NCBI GenBank assembly: GCA_031581145.1
Contig: JAVLBP010000008.1
Coordinates: forward strand, 1 to 64,000
Direction: 5' to 3'
Length of the DNA stretch: 64,000 nt
From: UBA8296 sp031581145
GTDB lineage: Bacteria > Bacteroidota > Rhodothermia > Balneolales > Balneolaceae
This document shows, piece by piece, positions 16,492 to 25,621 of this stretch. Under the pieces are notes generated by a model. It was not told where the DNA came from. It did not search any database and saw only the letters and a list, made by a program, of their open reading frames with translations. Positions within the stretch are counted from its first letter, which is position 1. Each line of letters opens with the position of its first letter. The position numbers and the translations under genes are program-made.

Positions 16492-17787
16492 TCACCCCAA
16501 ACCAACACGTTCAAATATTTTTTCTACATGCTTGGTATGATGCTCCATCGCAAACAACTCATGGATCCCTTCTTCACCCAAAAGCTCGACAAGTGAGGAC
16601 TCCGCTAACAAGTGATCTTTAAAGGAGGTCCCACTCTCCCACGCTTTCATGGCAAGGGGTTGAACCTTGTCATAGGCCTGCTCACGCGTCCAGCCATGCT
16701 CAATACATGCCAACATGACACGCTGAGAAAACACCAACCCATGGGATTGGTCAATATTATCGCGCATATGTTGAGGGAATACCTCAAGTCGCTCCATGAT
16801 TGTTGCGAAGCGATGAAGCATGTAATCCAAGAGGATCGTTGCATCAGGAAAAATAATCCGCTCGGCAGAAGAATGGGAAATATCACGTTCATGCCACAGT
16901 GGAATATTCTCGAACGCCGTCATCATATAGCCACGAATGACGCGAGCACAACCTGCCATATTTTCTGAGCCAATGGGATTGCGCTTATGAGGCATGGCTG
17001 AGGAGCCTTTTTGTCCTTGCCCAAAACTCTCCTCCACTTCTCGAACCTCCGTACGTTGTAAATGGCGAATTTCAACCCCCATTTTTTCAATCGTGCTGGC
17101 AATCAGTGCCAACGTAGCCATGTAAAACGCATGACGATCCCGCTGTAAGGTCTGCGTAGAGATAGGCGCAGGTGTAAGCCCAAGGTATCCACAGGTTTCT
17201 TCCTCTACTTTCGGAGGAATATTGGCAAAGGTCCCCACAGCACCCGATAACTTCCCATACTCAACGTCTTGACGTGCATGGGCAAACCGTTCTTTTTGAC
17301 GCTTCAACTCGGCCACCCAAAGGGCACATTTCAAACCAAAGGTTGTGGGCTCTGCATGCACGCCATGGGTTCTGCCCATCATTACAGTGTGCTTATGCTC
17401 AATGGCTTTTGCCGAAATGACCTCAACCAGCCGATTTAAACCCTCCACCAGGAGCACATTGGCTTTCTTTAATCGGACACCAAAGGCGGTATCTACAACA
17501 TCAGTCGAGGTTAATCCGTAATGAACCCATTTCCGCTCATCGCCCAACGTTTCGGAAACCGCTCGAGTAAAGGCCACCACATCATGCCGAGTCTCGGCCT
17601 CAATTTCATGGATGCGATCCACGTCAAACGTAGCATGCTGCTCAATCTTATTGACATCCTCTTTTGGGATCACGCCAAGATCCGACCACGCCTTGCAAGC
17701 CGCAATTTCTACATCTAGCCATGCTTGATACTGCTGGTGCTCAGTCCATATGGATGACATTTCGGGTCGGCTATAACGATCAATCAT
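16492..17787 (-). CDS. purB: Adenylosuccinate lyase
   Basis: Eliminates fumarate from SAICAR and from adenylosuccinate in purine synthesis. 431 residues, all-helical fumarase/aspartase superfamily. The signature is GSSAMPHKRNPIGSEN, with the flexible loop serine that acts as catalytic base. GRTHGVHAEPTTFG holds a catalytic histidine. Start MIDRYSRPEMSSIW is typical for the short (Bacillus-like) form. Confidence 0.97.
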   Translation of the reverse strand: MIDRYSRPEMSSIWTEHQQYQAWLDVEIAACKAWSDLGVIPKEDVNKIEQHATFDVDRIHEIEAETRHDVVAFTRAVSETLGDERKWVHYGLTSTDVVDTAFGVRLKKANVLLVEGLNRLVEVISAKAIEHKHTVMMGRTHGVHAEPTTFGLKCALWVAELKRQKERFAHARQDVEYGKLSGAVGTFANIPPKVEEETCGYLGLTPAPISTQTLQRDRHAFYMATLALIASTIEKMGVEIRHLQRTEVREVEESFGQGQKGSSAMPHKRNPIGSENMAGCARVIRGYMMTAFENIPLWHERDISHSSAERIIFPDATILLDYMLHRFATIMERLEVFPQHMRDNIDQSHGLVFSQRVMLACIEHGWTREQAYDKVQPLAMKAWESGTSFKDHLLAESSLVELLGEEGIHELFAMEHHTKHVEKIFERVGLG

Positions 17788-17813
17788 GAGGGTCCATGCA
17801 TGGTTTTTAATGT

Positions 17814-17880
17814 GCCTTAATCAGTCTGCCTTAATTTGTCTGCCTATACTAGTCTACTTCAACTAGACTGCTTTAATATA
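17814..17880. repeat. 14-nt tandem repeat between purB and the DUF2779 gene
   Basis: Four and a half units of 14 nt (17814-17827, 17828-17841, 17842-17855, 17856-17869, then a partial). The first two differ by two bases; later units are more diverged (consensus GCCTTAATTAGTCT). The last partial unit contains the stop codon of the DUF2779 gene. The period is not a multiple of three, unlike the repeats inside genes. Confidence 0.8.
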
Positions 17881-19861
17881 CCGTGATTTCGCCAACCCTC
17901 AACCAATGGTGAAAGGCTAAATACATCGCAAAGGTATCCAAAGCGCAATATTGTTTCATTTGTTGAACGAGCTCGGCATGTGATTCCGTTGGATGCATCA
18001 GTGAAGCACCCACTACCTCTTGCAATCCCGATTTTTGGGCCATTCGAATCATTAGGTAGGTATGCATGGCCGTCTCACCATCAGACACCGCACTCTTTTC
18101 ATAGGCACCCTCCAACAACCATTCACCTGGAAACCCCATTTGCGCTTCATTCAACTGTTTAATGGGCTCAATAGCTTCTTGTGAGGTCAATAGTGACCCG
18201 ATGAGTGGTTTCAGTCCCAATTTACCATGCATCCGAGCATGATGATAACCCTCGCGCACCAACGTAAGACAGTCCACAAAATCTCTCCCCCCTTTTTTGG
18301 CCATCCATCTCTGAAGCTGATCGTTTACTTGCTCAAAGCCACTCGGTGGGCCCATCTTGCGCCACCTTTTGGCAATTTTGCGCAGATGTTGTGGCTCAAA
18401 CGGCGAAAAATGGATAATGGTACCCTCTTGCAGTGCTGGATTGGAGACCAAATGGTCCACTAGTACCGCCTCCGGATCTGAATGACCCTCTTCATCAAGC
18501 CAGCTCGTGTGAGACAGAGACACGGAATCAGACGATGCATCGCCATCCCATGTGTGACACGAGTACTGAAACAACATAGGATCATAAATGCGATCTCCTT
18601 CCCGCTGTGGTATGGGAAAGCCCACCGCCTCAAAGTCGAGAAAATGGAAAGGTCGAGGTAGCTCCTGGAGTTGTTGTACCGTTTTGGGTAACAGTGCCTC
18701 TTCAATGGCGTTTGGATGTTGAGTCTCTTGACGAATCTGTTCTTCACGTCGCCATGGAATCGTAAACGCCGCCGGTAAATCTGCTTTTGGGTCACTCTCT
18801 AACTGATCCACAAAAAGCACACCGTCCTGTACAAGAGCTTCGTTTCCATGACCAGGTAACTCAAAAACATGCATTCGATGCAAAGAGCCAGCTGATGTAT
18901 CACCCCCCTTTTGATGATCTGCCCAGCACCCTTTCTGTCCACCGATATCTCGATATCTACATTGTGCGCAATGTCGTCCAGGCCGAAATGGATACGGTTT
19001 TTCCGTTGCATGGCGGTTTGTTGATGAATTCGTGATCCTTTCGCCTGTGTGCAAAGATGTTAGCTCCTCGGCAAGTTCCTCTAACCATTGCCCCCACGTA
19101 CGGGCACGATAACCCAACGACGAAAGATATTGGCCGAACCATCGTCCACTTGTTTGCAACTCATTCATCGCAGAATCCACAGACACCCGCACAAAGGCTT
19201 GTTGTAGTGCTGTCACGTCTGAGTCTATGTCAGCGACAGCATAGTCATCGGTAGCATGGTCATCTGTAGTTTGGTCATCTGTAGTTTGGTCAGCGGTAGC
19301 TTGCACAACCTCAGGCCCAAGAGAGGAAATAGCTTGATCAAAGAGTCCATCAGTCTTGGCAAAATACCCACTACTTGGAAACACAAATTCGGCCCGAACA
19401 GGAATCCCAGGGTAAGCCTGTTGAAAACATGACACGCGATAGGTCAAGGAAACAACATATTGTTTCATTTTTTGCTTTAACAAATGTGCTTGCCGCAAAA
19501 CGGGTTGATCCATGGGCCACAATCGCCCTTGAAATTGGGCAATCACCCAGGGTTCATCATCCAGGCGAAACAACATGGGTAATCGTGTGTAGCCTAAAGT
19601 TGACTGAATCGGTTGTTGCATCCATCCACCTTTTGCCCCTTGATGGATTTGCTCAGCGGTAATGCTCTCTATTTGAGGGTGTGCACCGTGTGATCGCAAA
19701 AAGAGCTCACTCAAAAATGCCCTTTGAATCCGTTTTGGCTCAAAACTGGGCGTAGCTGAGTCTTGGCTTTCTTGATAAGCGTAGGGCAGTCGTAGTGGGC
19801 ACCGAAACGCCTCACCAATCCAACCATCATTCAACAAGCCACCCTGAGGTTTGTCCGTCAT
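17873..19861 (-). CDS. DUF2779-domain nuclease-like protein
   Basis: 662 residues. The C-terminal half carries the DUF2779 landmark FHFLDFEAVGFPIP (Asp409 and Glu411 of a DEDD-type exonuclease fold), then SYCHTW-like strand segments, IIHFSPFEP, FVDCL and, near the end, YCALDTFAMYLAFHHW with the last conserved aspartate. The N-terminal half resembles a Cas4/RecB-like module: an early cysteine (Cys21) and a Cys cluster at HCAQCRYRDIGGQKGC (298-312) that could bind an iron-sulfur cluster. A pentapeptide repeat (TDDQT, TDDHA, TDDYA) lies at residues ~190-210, in the linker. Function in DNA or RNA processing is inference; no CRISPR genes are near. Confidence 0.75.
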   Translation of the reverse strand: MTDKPQGGLLNDGWIGEAFRCPLRLPYAYQESQDSATPSFEPKRIQRAFLSELFLRSHGAHPQIESITAEQIHQGAKGGWMQQPIQSTLGYTRLPMLFRLDDEPWVIAQFQGRLWPMDQPVLRQAHLLKQKMKQYVVSLTYRVSCFQQAYPGIPVRAEFVFPSSGYFAKTDGLFDQAISSLGPEVVQATADQTTDDQTTDDHATDDYAVADIDSDVTALQQAFVRVSVDSAMNELQTSGRWFGQYLSSLGYRARTWGQWLEELAEELTSLHTGERITNSSTNRHATEKPYPFRPGRHCAQCRYRDIGGQKGCWADHQKGGDTSAGSLHRMHVFELPGHGNEALVQDGVLFVDQLESDPKADLPAAFTIPWRREEQIRQETQHPNAIEEALLPKTVQQLQELPRPFHFLDFEAVGFPIPQREGDRIYDPMLFQYSCHTWDGDASSDSVSLSHTSWLDEEGHSDPEAVLVDHLVSNPALQEGTIIHFSPFEPQHLRKIAKRWRKMGPPSGFEQVNDQLQRWMAKKGGRDFVDCLTLVREGYHHARMHGKLGLKPLIGSLLTSQEAIEPIKQLNEAQMGFPGEWLLEGAYEKSAVSDGETAMHTYLMIRMAQKSGLQEVVGASLMHPTESHAELVQQMKQYCALDTFAMYLAFHHWLRVGEITVY
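19236..19300 (-). repeat. 15-nt in-frame tandem repeat in the DUF2779 gene
   Basis: About four 15-nt units: 19236-19250, 19251-19265, 19266-19280 and 19281-19295. They encode degenerate acidic pentapeptides of the type TDDxA/T on the minus strand. Confidence 0.8.
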
Positions 19862-19899
19862 CTGTACAACTCAATCATCCGTCTAACTCCATCATTAAT

Positions 19900-20982
19900 T
19901 CACGCCTCCCCATAGACACGCACTTCTTGCTCTAATTCCACCTGAAACGTTTCTCGAACCTTGTCTTGAATTCGAGTGGCTAGTTCAAGGATGTCTGTAC
20001 CTAATGCCTCACCTTCATGGTATAGTACTAGCGCTTGTTTGGGCCATACCCCCACACGTCCAGTCCATTCACCTTTGAGTCCTACATACTCAATAAGCCA
20101 GCCAGCTGGCACTTTAATAGTCCGCTCATCACTGGTCAGCTTATCACTGGTCAGCTTATCACTTGTTTGCTCATTGTCACTGACCTCTACGTCAAACCAA
20201 GGCGCATTAGGGAACTGATCTAAAAACCGTTTGGCTTGCTCCTCACGTAATACCGGGTTTTTAAAGAAGGATCCAGCGTTGGGCTGATTGGATGGATGAG
20301 GCAATTTAGATCCGCGGATGGCTGCCACGTGATGGCCGATATCCTTGAGTGTTGGGGATGAAATCCCCGCCTCATTCAAGGACGCAACTAGGGATGGATA
20401 GGTGGGCTTGATGGTGTAAGAGGAGCCGTGCAATCGCAGTGATATCGATGTAATGATCCAATGTCTCCCCTCAGGCCTTTTAAACATGCTATTTCGGTAC
20501 GAGAACCCACACTCTTCAGGCCTAAAATCGTGAAATATCCCCCTTTGCGTATCAAAGGCTCGCACGCGGAGTAATACACGATCCAATTCTTGACCATACG
20601 CACCAATATTCTGCACAGGTGCTGCGCCACATGTCCCTGGAATACGAATCATGGCCTCGATCCCTCCATATCCTTGCTCAATGGACCACTCTACAAGATC
20701 ATCCCAATCAACGCCCGCCCCTACCGTGACGTGAAGCTGATCGTCTTGCCGCACCTCATGTTCAAACCCCTTGAGTTGCAACACAAACACTCGTTCTGTC
20801 ACACGGGGCAAAAACAACGTATTGGTCCCATGTCCAAGTGCAATCCAAGGCTCATTGAATAAACCTAACTCATAGGCTTCCATCAAGTCATCTTCGGAAC
20901 GAATCAATACCTCTTCCTCCGCAATGGACGCACAACGAAACGAATGAAGCTCTTGAAGGGATGCTTGGGTCTGCCGAATCAT
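19900..20982 (-). CDS. murB: UDP-N-acetylenolpyruvoylglucosamine reductase
   Basis: FAD-dependent reduction giving UDP-MurNAc in peptidoglycan precursor synthesis. The frame is open to 21084, but ATG 20982 with AGGT upstream gives a normal start (MIRQTQASLQELHSF) and 360 residues, 5 nt after the stop of the gene before it. FAD site: ALGHGTNTLF. IPGTCGAAPVQNIGAYGQE and PNAGSFFKNP (catalytic serine) mark the E. coli-like type I enzyme. An in-frame triplication (KLTSD, KLTSD, ERT-type) at residues ~271-285 enlarges a loop of the C-terminal domain. Confidence 0.95.
   Translation of the reverse strand: MIRQTQASLQELHSFRCASIAEEEVLIRSEDDLMEAYELGLFNEPWIALGHGTNTLFLPRVTERVFVLQLKGFEHEVRQDDQLHVTVGAGVDWDDLVEWSIEQGYGGIEAMIRIPGTCGAAPVQNIGAYGQELDRVLLRVRAFDTQRGIFHDFRPEECGFSYRNSMFKRPEGRHWIITSISLRLHGSSYTIKPTYPSLVASLNEAGISSPTLKDIGHHVAAIRGSKLPHPSNQPNAGSFFKNPVLREEQAKRFLDQFPNAPWFDVEVSDNEQTSDKLTSDKLTSDERTIKVPAGWLIEYVGLKGEWTGRVGVWPKQALVLYHEGEALGTDILELATRIQDKVRETFQVELEQEVRVYGEA
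20128..20172 (-). repeat. 15-nt in-frame tandem repeat inside murB
   Basis: Three 15-nt units; 20128-20142 and 20143-20157 are identical (ATCACTGGTCAGCTT) and 20158-20172 has diverged. They encode LTSDK-type pentapeptides. The exact identity of two units points to a recent duplication. Confidence 0.9.
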
Positions 20983-20986
20983 ACAC

Positions 20987-22345
20987 CTACCCTGAAGCTC
21001 GAACCCACACCTTCGCGATTCGTTTTTTGGATAACGATTGCACAGTGCAGACCAAGCCTTTGTACGTGACTTTTTCACCCACATTGGGAATCCGTTCTGT
21101 CAGATAATAAATGAGGCCCCCTAAGGACTCAAATTCATCATCATCTGAGGTAATCTCGAGACCAAAAAGATCCTCCACTTCATCAAGATCCATACGGGCA
21201 TCACACACATAACCACCTTGCCGATGGGGACGATAGCTCTTCTCCTCTTCTTCATCAGATTCATCGGCCATATCGCCAACGATTTCTTCCAAGAGATCGT
21301 CCATGGTGATTAAACCTTCTGTTCCGCCATACTCATCGACAACAATGGCCATATGAGTTTTTTCGGTTTGAAAGTCGGTCAACAATTCATCCAGTTTTTT
21401 TGTGGGTGGGATAAATAATGCCTTTCGTGCCAGCGTTTTCCACTGGATGGTCGTTTCCTCAGGATTGACATGAAGAAACGGAAGCACATCTTTTGAATAC
21501 AAAATTCCGTGGATGGTGTCTACATCATTTTCATACAATGGGAGTCTGGAATAGCCTTTCCGCCGAATCAAATCAAGCACCTCATCCAGTGATGAGTCCA
21601 CCGATATGGCTTCCATATCTACACGTGACGTCATGATCTCTTTTGCTGAAATTGTCCCAAATTCAATCACGTTTTCAATTATCTCCCGTTCATCCTCCTT
21701 CAAGCTTCCATCCTCATGCCCTGCTTGAGCCATCAATCGAAGATCATCTGAGGTCACCTTAGACGTACTTTTTGGCACCACTTTTTCCAACGCAATAGCG
21801 CTATCGGCCATGAGTCTCGTAAAAGGATGAAATAACCAATATTGTATATAAATGAATCCTGCATACGTTCGAGAGACATTGCGGGGATTGTCCAATGCAA
21901 TCCACTTTGGCGCGATTTCACTCAAGATGAGGATGGAGAATGAAATCACAACAAACTCAACCACAAAAATGGCGAGCTTTGGAAGTGCAAAAACAGAAAT
22001 CAGTTGCACCGTGAGCGATGCAGCGACAATGGATACCACAACATTGGAGACTGTATTACCTATTAATATGGTCGCCAACAGACGATTTGGGCGATGTAAC
22101 AGCCGGTGAATCCAACGATCCTTCGTATCCCCCGAAGCGTAATCTCCAAAGTTGGGTAAGCTATATAGCTTAAAAAACGCAACCTCAGCGGCCGAGTAAA
22201 TTGCCCCTACATACAAACCAATCAAGACGGCAAGGATTTGCACGATCACCGCGACTACGGTTGGATCCGCGCCCGTCATGGACAGAAGAGAAAGAAGAGT
22301 GCCCGAAAAGAGCTCGGTACTCGGAGGTTCGTCTAACGCTTCCAA
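20987..22345 (-). CDS. CNNM/CorC-type CBS-domain membrane protein (GldE-like)
   Basis: 452 residues: a DUF21 membrane domain (helices at ~30-50, 90-125 and 130-160) with the motif AIYSAAEVAFF, then a CBS pair (ISAKEIMTSRVDME; FQTEKTHMAIVVDEYGGTEGLITMDDLLEEIVGD), then a CorC/HlyC-type C-terminal domain. Such proteins act in Mg2+/cation transport; in Bacteroidota the copy following ssb is GldE, tied to gliding or lipoprotein export. The gene follows ssb here by 38 nt, which supports the GldE comparison. The gliding role itself is not shown by the sequence. Confidence 0.85.
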   Translation of the reverse strand: MEALDEPPSTELFSGTLLSLLSMTGADPTVVAVIVQILAVLIGLYVGAIYSAAEVAFFKLYSLPNFGDYASGDTKDRWIHRLLHRPNRLLATILIGNTVSNVVVSIVAASLTVQLISVFALPKLAIFVVEFVVISFSILILSEIAPKWIALDNPRNVSRTYAGFIYIQYWLFHPFTRLMADSAIALEKVVPKSTSKVTSDDLRLMAQAGHEDGSLKEDEREIIENVIEFGTISAKEIMTSRVDMEAISVDSSLDEVLDLIRRKGYSRLPLYENDVDTIHGILYSKDVLPFLHVNPEETTIQWKTLARKALFIPPTKKLDELLTDFQTEKTHMAIVVDEYGGTEGLITMDDLLEEIVGDMADESDEEEEKSYRPHRQGGYVCDARMDLDEVEDLFGLEITSDDDEFESLGGLIYYLTERIPNVGEKVTYKGLVCTVQSLSKKRIAKVWVRASG

Positions 22346-22383
22346 ATACGGTTAAGTTGGTTCATGGTTCCCGCCGGCTCCCA

Positions 22384-22851
22384 TTAGAAGGGTAAGTCGT
22401 CATCGACATCAGAAAAGCTTGAGTCAATTTCTGCGGCTTTTGGTGCAACAGGTTTGCTTGCAGCTGCTGGAGCAGAGGCTGTACGTCCCATCGAAGGCCC
22501 AGATGACCCCATTCCCCCTTCGCGTGTATCCAACATTTGCATAGAAAGAGCTTTTACTTCGGTTGTGTAGCGCTTTTGACCCTCTTTGTCTTCCCATTCA
22601 CGGGTTTGGATAGGGCCCTCAAAGTAAATCAACGAACCCTTTTTGACATATTGTTGACAAATCTCTGCCAAACGGCCCCAAGCAACAACCCGGTGCCAAT
22701 CTGTCCTCTCCTGCATTTCACCGCTACTATCTTTGTAGCGCTCGTTGGTGGCAACATTCATTGTTGCCACAGCCGTGTTGGATTGTGTGAATCTCACTTC
22801 GGGGTCAGCACCTAAACGCCCGATAATCATCGCTTTATTTAATGAACTCAT
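22384..22851 (-). CDS. ssb: Single-stranded DNA-binding protein
   Basis: 155 residues. N-terminal OB fold with the hallmarks MIIGRLGADPEVRF, ERTDWHRVVAWG and GSLIYFEGPIQTREWEDKEGQ. A Gly/Ser/Ala/Pro-rich linker leads to the acidic tail DVDDDLPF, the docking tip for replication and repair partners. First of the ssb-gldE-murB run on the minus strand; 129 nt of AT-rich sequence separate it from dapD, and the promoter is probably there. Confidence 0.97.
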   Translation of the reverse strand: MSSLNKAMIIGRLGADPEVRFTQSNTAVATMNVATNERYKDSSGEMQERTDWHRVVAWGRLAEICQQYVKKGSLIYFEGPIQTREWEDKEGQKRYTTEVKALSMQMLDTREGGMGSSGPSMGRTASAPAAASKPVAPKAAEIDSSFSDVDDDLPF

Positions 22852-22980
22852 AATCTTTTTTTGTTTTAATGAACTTACAAAACAACAGAGCGTTTCGAAA
22901 GCAAAACCTTACACACTCTTTTTCATTTTTGTGCTTTTTTTCAGTCCCGATATTCTGAGTATACATTTTCGTATGCCGCA

Positions 22981-23739
22981 CTAGCGCAACGTTTTCTCCA
23001 AAGCTAAAGCTGCATCACTACCCTCATCGCGATACTTCACAAGCAGAGGTGTCGACATTGACAATCCTTGATCGGCTCCCCACCCTTCCATCACGGGGCG
23101 CGTTCCAGGTACAACTACGGCATTCTCGGGAATATCCGCCCCTGGAGCCATTCGTTTTCCTTGCACAAGGTCAAAGACTGGTACCGCTTTCGATAGAATT
23201 AATCCGGGGGCAAGCACTGCCCCTCGGCGCACACGAATCCCTTCTACCACCACGACATTAGCTCCCAAAAAGCAATCATCTTCAACAATCACAGGGGCCA
23301 TACCAATGGGTTCTAACACCCCTCCTAGTTGTACGCCGGCAGACAAATGAACCCGTTTACCAACTTGAGCACATGAGCCAACCAATACATGGGAGTCCAC
23401 CATGGAGCCTTCATCAACATACGCTGCGACATTGATATAGGATGGTGGCATCATGATCACACCCTTCGCGACATGGGCGCCCCGCCGAATGGAACTTCCC
23501 CCTGGTACTAGGCGTACACCATCTGAGGCCTCCATCATGCGTGGCGGCAGATTGTCTTTGTCGACAAACCCTTCGTAGATCCCTGCGTACTCCGTGTTTT
23601 GCCCAGCCTTAAATGCTGCTAAAATGCCTTTTTTCACCTCCTCATGGACCACCCAGTCTCCTTCATGAGGACTTGCCGCCCGCTTTTCTCCACGCTCCAA
23701 TTCATCAAATAGGCTCATCCAATCTGGTGTTTTACTCAT
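22981..23739 (-). CDS. dapD: Tetrahydrodipicolinate N-succinyltransferase
   Basis: Succinyl-CoA-dependent step of lysine/diaminopimelate synthesis. 252 residues with a left-handed beta helix of hexapeptide repeats (residues ~75-200): RRGAHVAKGVIMMPPSYINVAAYVDEG, given here as position plus the short core VDEGSMVDSHVLVGSCAQVG, and GGVLEPIG. These match the DapD succinyltransferase and not the acetyltransferase DapH. The N-terminal helical domain is shorter than in E. coli (274 residues). 54 nt downstream of dapA. Confidence 0.94.
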   Translation of the reverse strand: MSKTPDWMSLFDELERGEKRAASPHEGDWVVHEEVKKGILAAFKAGQNTEYAGIYEGFVDKDNLPPRMMEASDGVRLVPGGSSIRRGAHVAKGVIMMPPSYINVAAYVDEGSMVDSHVLVGSCAQVGKRVHLSAGVQLGGVLEPIGMAPVIVEDDCFLGANVVVVEGIRVRRGAVLAPGLILSKAVPVFDLVQGKRMAPGADIPENAVVVPGTRPVMEGWGADQGLSMSTPLLVKYRDEGSDAALALEKTLR

Positions 23740-23793
23740 CGTTTTGTCACTCTTTAGAAATTAGGTTATCTGTTGTATTAACTGTCAGTTGTC

Positions 23794-24735
23794 TCAAAAG
23801 TCAATGTTATTTCCAGATCGTTGGGATAAGCTGAGTGATAACTCTGTTGCTAATCGCTCAAGCAATTCAACGTCAAGCCCTTCCAGTGCTTCTTCTTTTA
23901 TGGATAATGGAGCTCGGGTTGTTGCCGAACTCAACCGCCCCTGAGTTGCCAAAAGAACCTTGGCAGGCACAGGATTACTGGTCACAAACAAGGACTCTGT
24001 CAGTCGCCCCCACGTTTGAATCGCAGATTGAGCACCCTCACTTGCCAACTCGTCACCAGACGCACCACAAACCCATTGGGTAAACTGATGTGTCAGTGCT
24101 GGCCAAATATTTGCCGCCACAGAAACAACCCCAGCAGCACCTTCCGGAGCAAATGTTGGCAGCAATGGGTCGTCGCCACTATACAGCACCCACTGATTTT
24201 GTGCGGCCTCACGGTATGTTCGGTACGACGCCAATGTCCCGCCAGCCTCCTTGATAGCCCAGGCGTGTCGGTGCGTTCCCAGTTGCGACACCACATCCAA
24301 ATGGAGTGGGGTTGCCGCGCGGCCAGGGATATTGTAGAGCATACATGGGGCTTCGGCCTCATTCATTAACGCTTCAAACCAAGCAACCTGCCCTGCAGCT
24401 CCTGGTTTGGCATACAGTGGAGTGACCAACATAAACCCATCTACACCGAGGGCATTTCCTTTTCGAATCCAAGCTCGCTGCGTCTCCAACTGGAATCCAC
24501 CTACTCCAACAACGACGGGTACTTCACGGTCCATCCACATAATCGCTTTGAGAATGTCAAGCTTCTCGGCTTCATTACAAGCGAGGGCTTCGCCTGTTGA
24601 CCCTAACACGACCAACCCATTGCCCGCGGCAGATTGTTCGGCAACCAACCGTTCAAGACTAGCGGTATCTACCGAGCCATTCTCCAAAAAAGGAGTCACA
24701 ATCGCGGTCCATGTTGATATCTCTCGTACATCCAT
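23794..24735 (-). CDS. dapA: 4-Hydroxy-tetrahydrodipicolinate synthase
   Basis: Condenses pyruvate with aspartate semialdehyde, the first committed lysine/DAP step. The frame is open to 24801, but ATG 24735 overlaps the dapB stop by one base (TGATG) and gives a 313-residue protein starting MDVREISTWTAIVTPF. Schiff-base lysine: AWAIKEAGG. Catalytic tyrosine: CMLYNIPGRA. GSTGEAL is the usual pyruvate-binding motif. The C-terminal ~30 residues are longer and Ser/Leu-rich compared with E. coli. Confidence 0.95.
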   Translation of the reverse strand: MDVREISTWTAIVTPFLENGSVDTASLERLVAEQSAAGNGLVVLGSTGEALACNEAEKLDILKAIMWMDREVPVVVGVGGFQLETQRAWIRKGNALGVDGFMLVTPLYAKPGAAGQVAWFEALMNEAEAPCMLYNIPGRAATPLHLDVVSQLGTHRHAWAIKEAGGTLASYRTYREAAQNQWVLYSGDDPLLPTFAPEGAAGVVSVAANIWPALTHQFTQWVCGASGDELASEGAQSAIQTWGRLTESLFVTSNPVPAKVLLATQGRLSSATTRAPLSIKEEALEGLDVELLERLATELSLSLSQRSGNNIDF

Positions 24736-25397
24736 CAGACTCCCCCCACTACATCGTTCATAGAAAATAGTCCTGGCATCCTGTTCGGCTGTAGTACCCA
24801 CTCAGCCGCTTGGATGGCCCCTTGAGCAAATAATGCCCGATCTAGAGCTTCATGACGAATCGTAAGTCGCTCCATTGGGGTCTCTATGCTCAACTCATGC
24901 TGCCCAAGCTCATCCCCTTCGCGTTGACTTTTGACCTGAACTTCACGCGGATCCAACCAATCCACCCACCGCTTTGCTGTCCCACTTGGGGCGTCCCGTT
25001 TCTCCTTGTGGTGCACTTCGTTCAAGGACATCGTCGCATCAACAAGCCAGTCAGGATGTTCTGCAATCCAGCGTAATAATTTCTGAATCATTGGCATGGC
25101 TGGGCTAAAATTATGGGCGACTACCCACCTACGCTTTCGTTTGAGACATTCATGCTCAAGATTCTCGGGCAGCGCGACACCTGTTGCGCCTGACACCACA
25201 GCGATATCAGCAGACAATAGCATAGGAATCATCTCCAAAAAAGCGTCTCCAGGCACAAAAACAATCACAACATCAAATGGATGTAATGCTTCCACAGTGG
25301 GAGGGTTTTGGGTATTAAACAGAGCCTTCTCGTCTAACACTAAGGCTTCTTGAACCTTCGAACCCGTCTTTCCATTGCCGATGAGTGCAGCTTTCAT
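24735..25397 (-). CDS. dapB: 4-Hydroxy-tetrahydrodipicolinate reductase
   Basis: NAD(P)H-dependent reductase of the DAP pathway. 220 residues, shorter than the ~270 of E. coli, as I recall for Bacteroidota. The Rossmann motif reads GNGKTGSKVQEAL. Substrate-binding region: VHHKEKRDAPSGTAKRW, with the catalytic lysine. VVSGATG and AHNFSPAM are the conserved middle strands. First gene of a dapB-dapA-dapD run; it faces the AURKAIP1-type gene across a 74-nt divergent gap. Confidence 0.93.
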   Translation of the reverse strand: MKAALIGNGKTGSKVQEALVLDEKALFNTQNPPTVEALHPFDVVIVFVPGDAFLEMIPMLLSADIAVVSGATGVALPENLEHECLKRKRRWVVAHNFSPAMPMIQKLLRWIAEHPDWLVDATMSLNEVHHKEKRDAPSGTAKRWVDWLDPREVQVKSQREGDELGQHELSIETPMERLTIRHEALDRALFAQGAIQAAEWVLQPNRMPGLFSMNDVVGGV

Positions 25398-25471
25398 TTG
25401 AACTAAGAAGATAAAGCGCTAACTTTAAAGTCTGTCAGTAAAATGATGTAACGTTAACCTATTCTTTACAG

Positions 25472-25564
25472 ATGCCAAGCGGAAAGAAAAGAAAAAGAGC
25501 AAAGATTGCGAAGCATAAGCGGAGAAAGCGCCTTCGCAAGAATCGCCACAAGAAAAAAGCCTAG
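25472..25564 (+). CDS. 30-residue AURKAIP1/COX24-domain basic protein
   Basis: ATG 25472 to TAG 25562-25564, 30 residues, over half Lys or Arg, starting MPSGKKRKRAKIAKHKRRKR. This closely fits the tiny conserved Bacteroidota protein annotated as AURKAIP1/COX24-domain, related to the bS22-type ribosomal protein. It probably sits on the small ribosomal subunit. It runs opposite to both neighbours, so it must have its own promoter in the dapB-facing gap. Too short for most gene finders and easily missed. Confidence 0.85.
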   Translation: MPSGKKRKRAKIAKHKRRKRLRKNRHKKKA

Positions 25565-25621
25565 GTCGTCTGTGACTTCCATTTACGCCTAAAAGGATTA
25601 AAGTCACAAAGGCTTACGTGC

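Noticed and set aside
17873..19861. Reading the DUF2779 gene as Cas4 or part of a CRISPR system
   Set aside because: The DEDD-like half and the absence of any cas gene or array nearby do not fit; only a loose resemblance of the N-terminal half remains.
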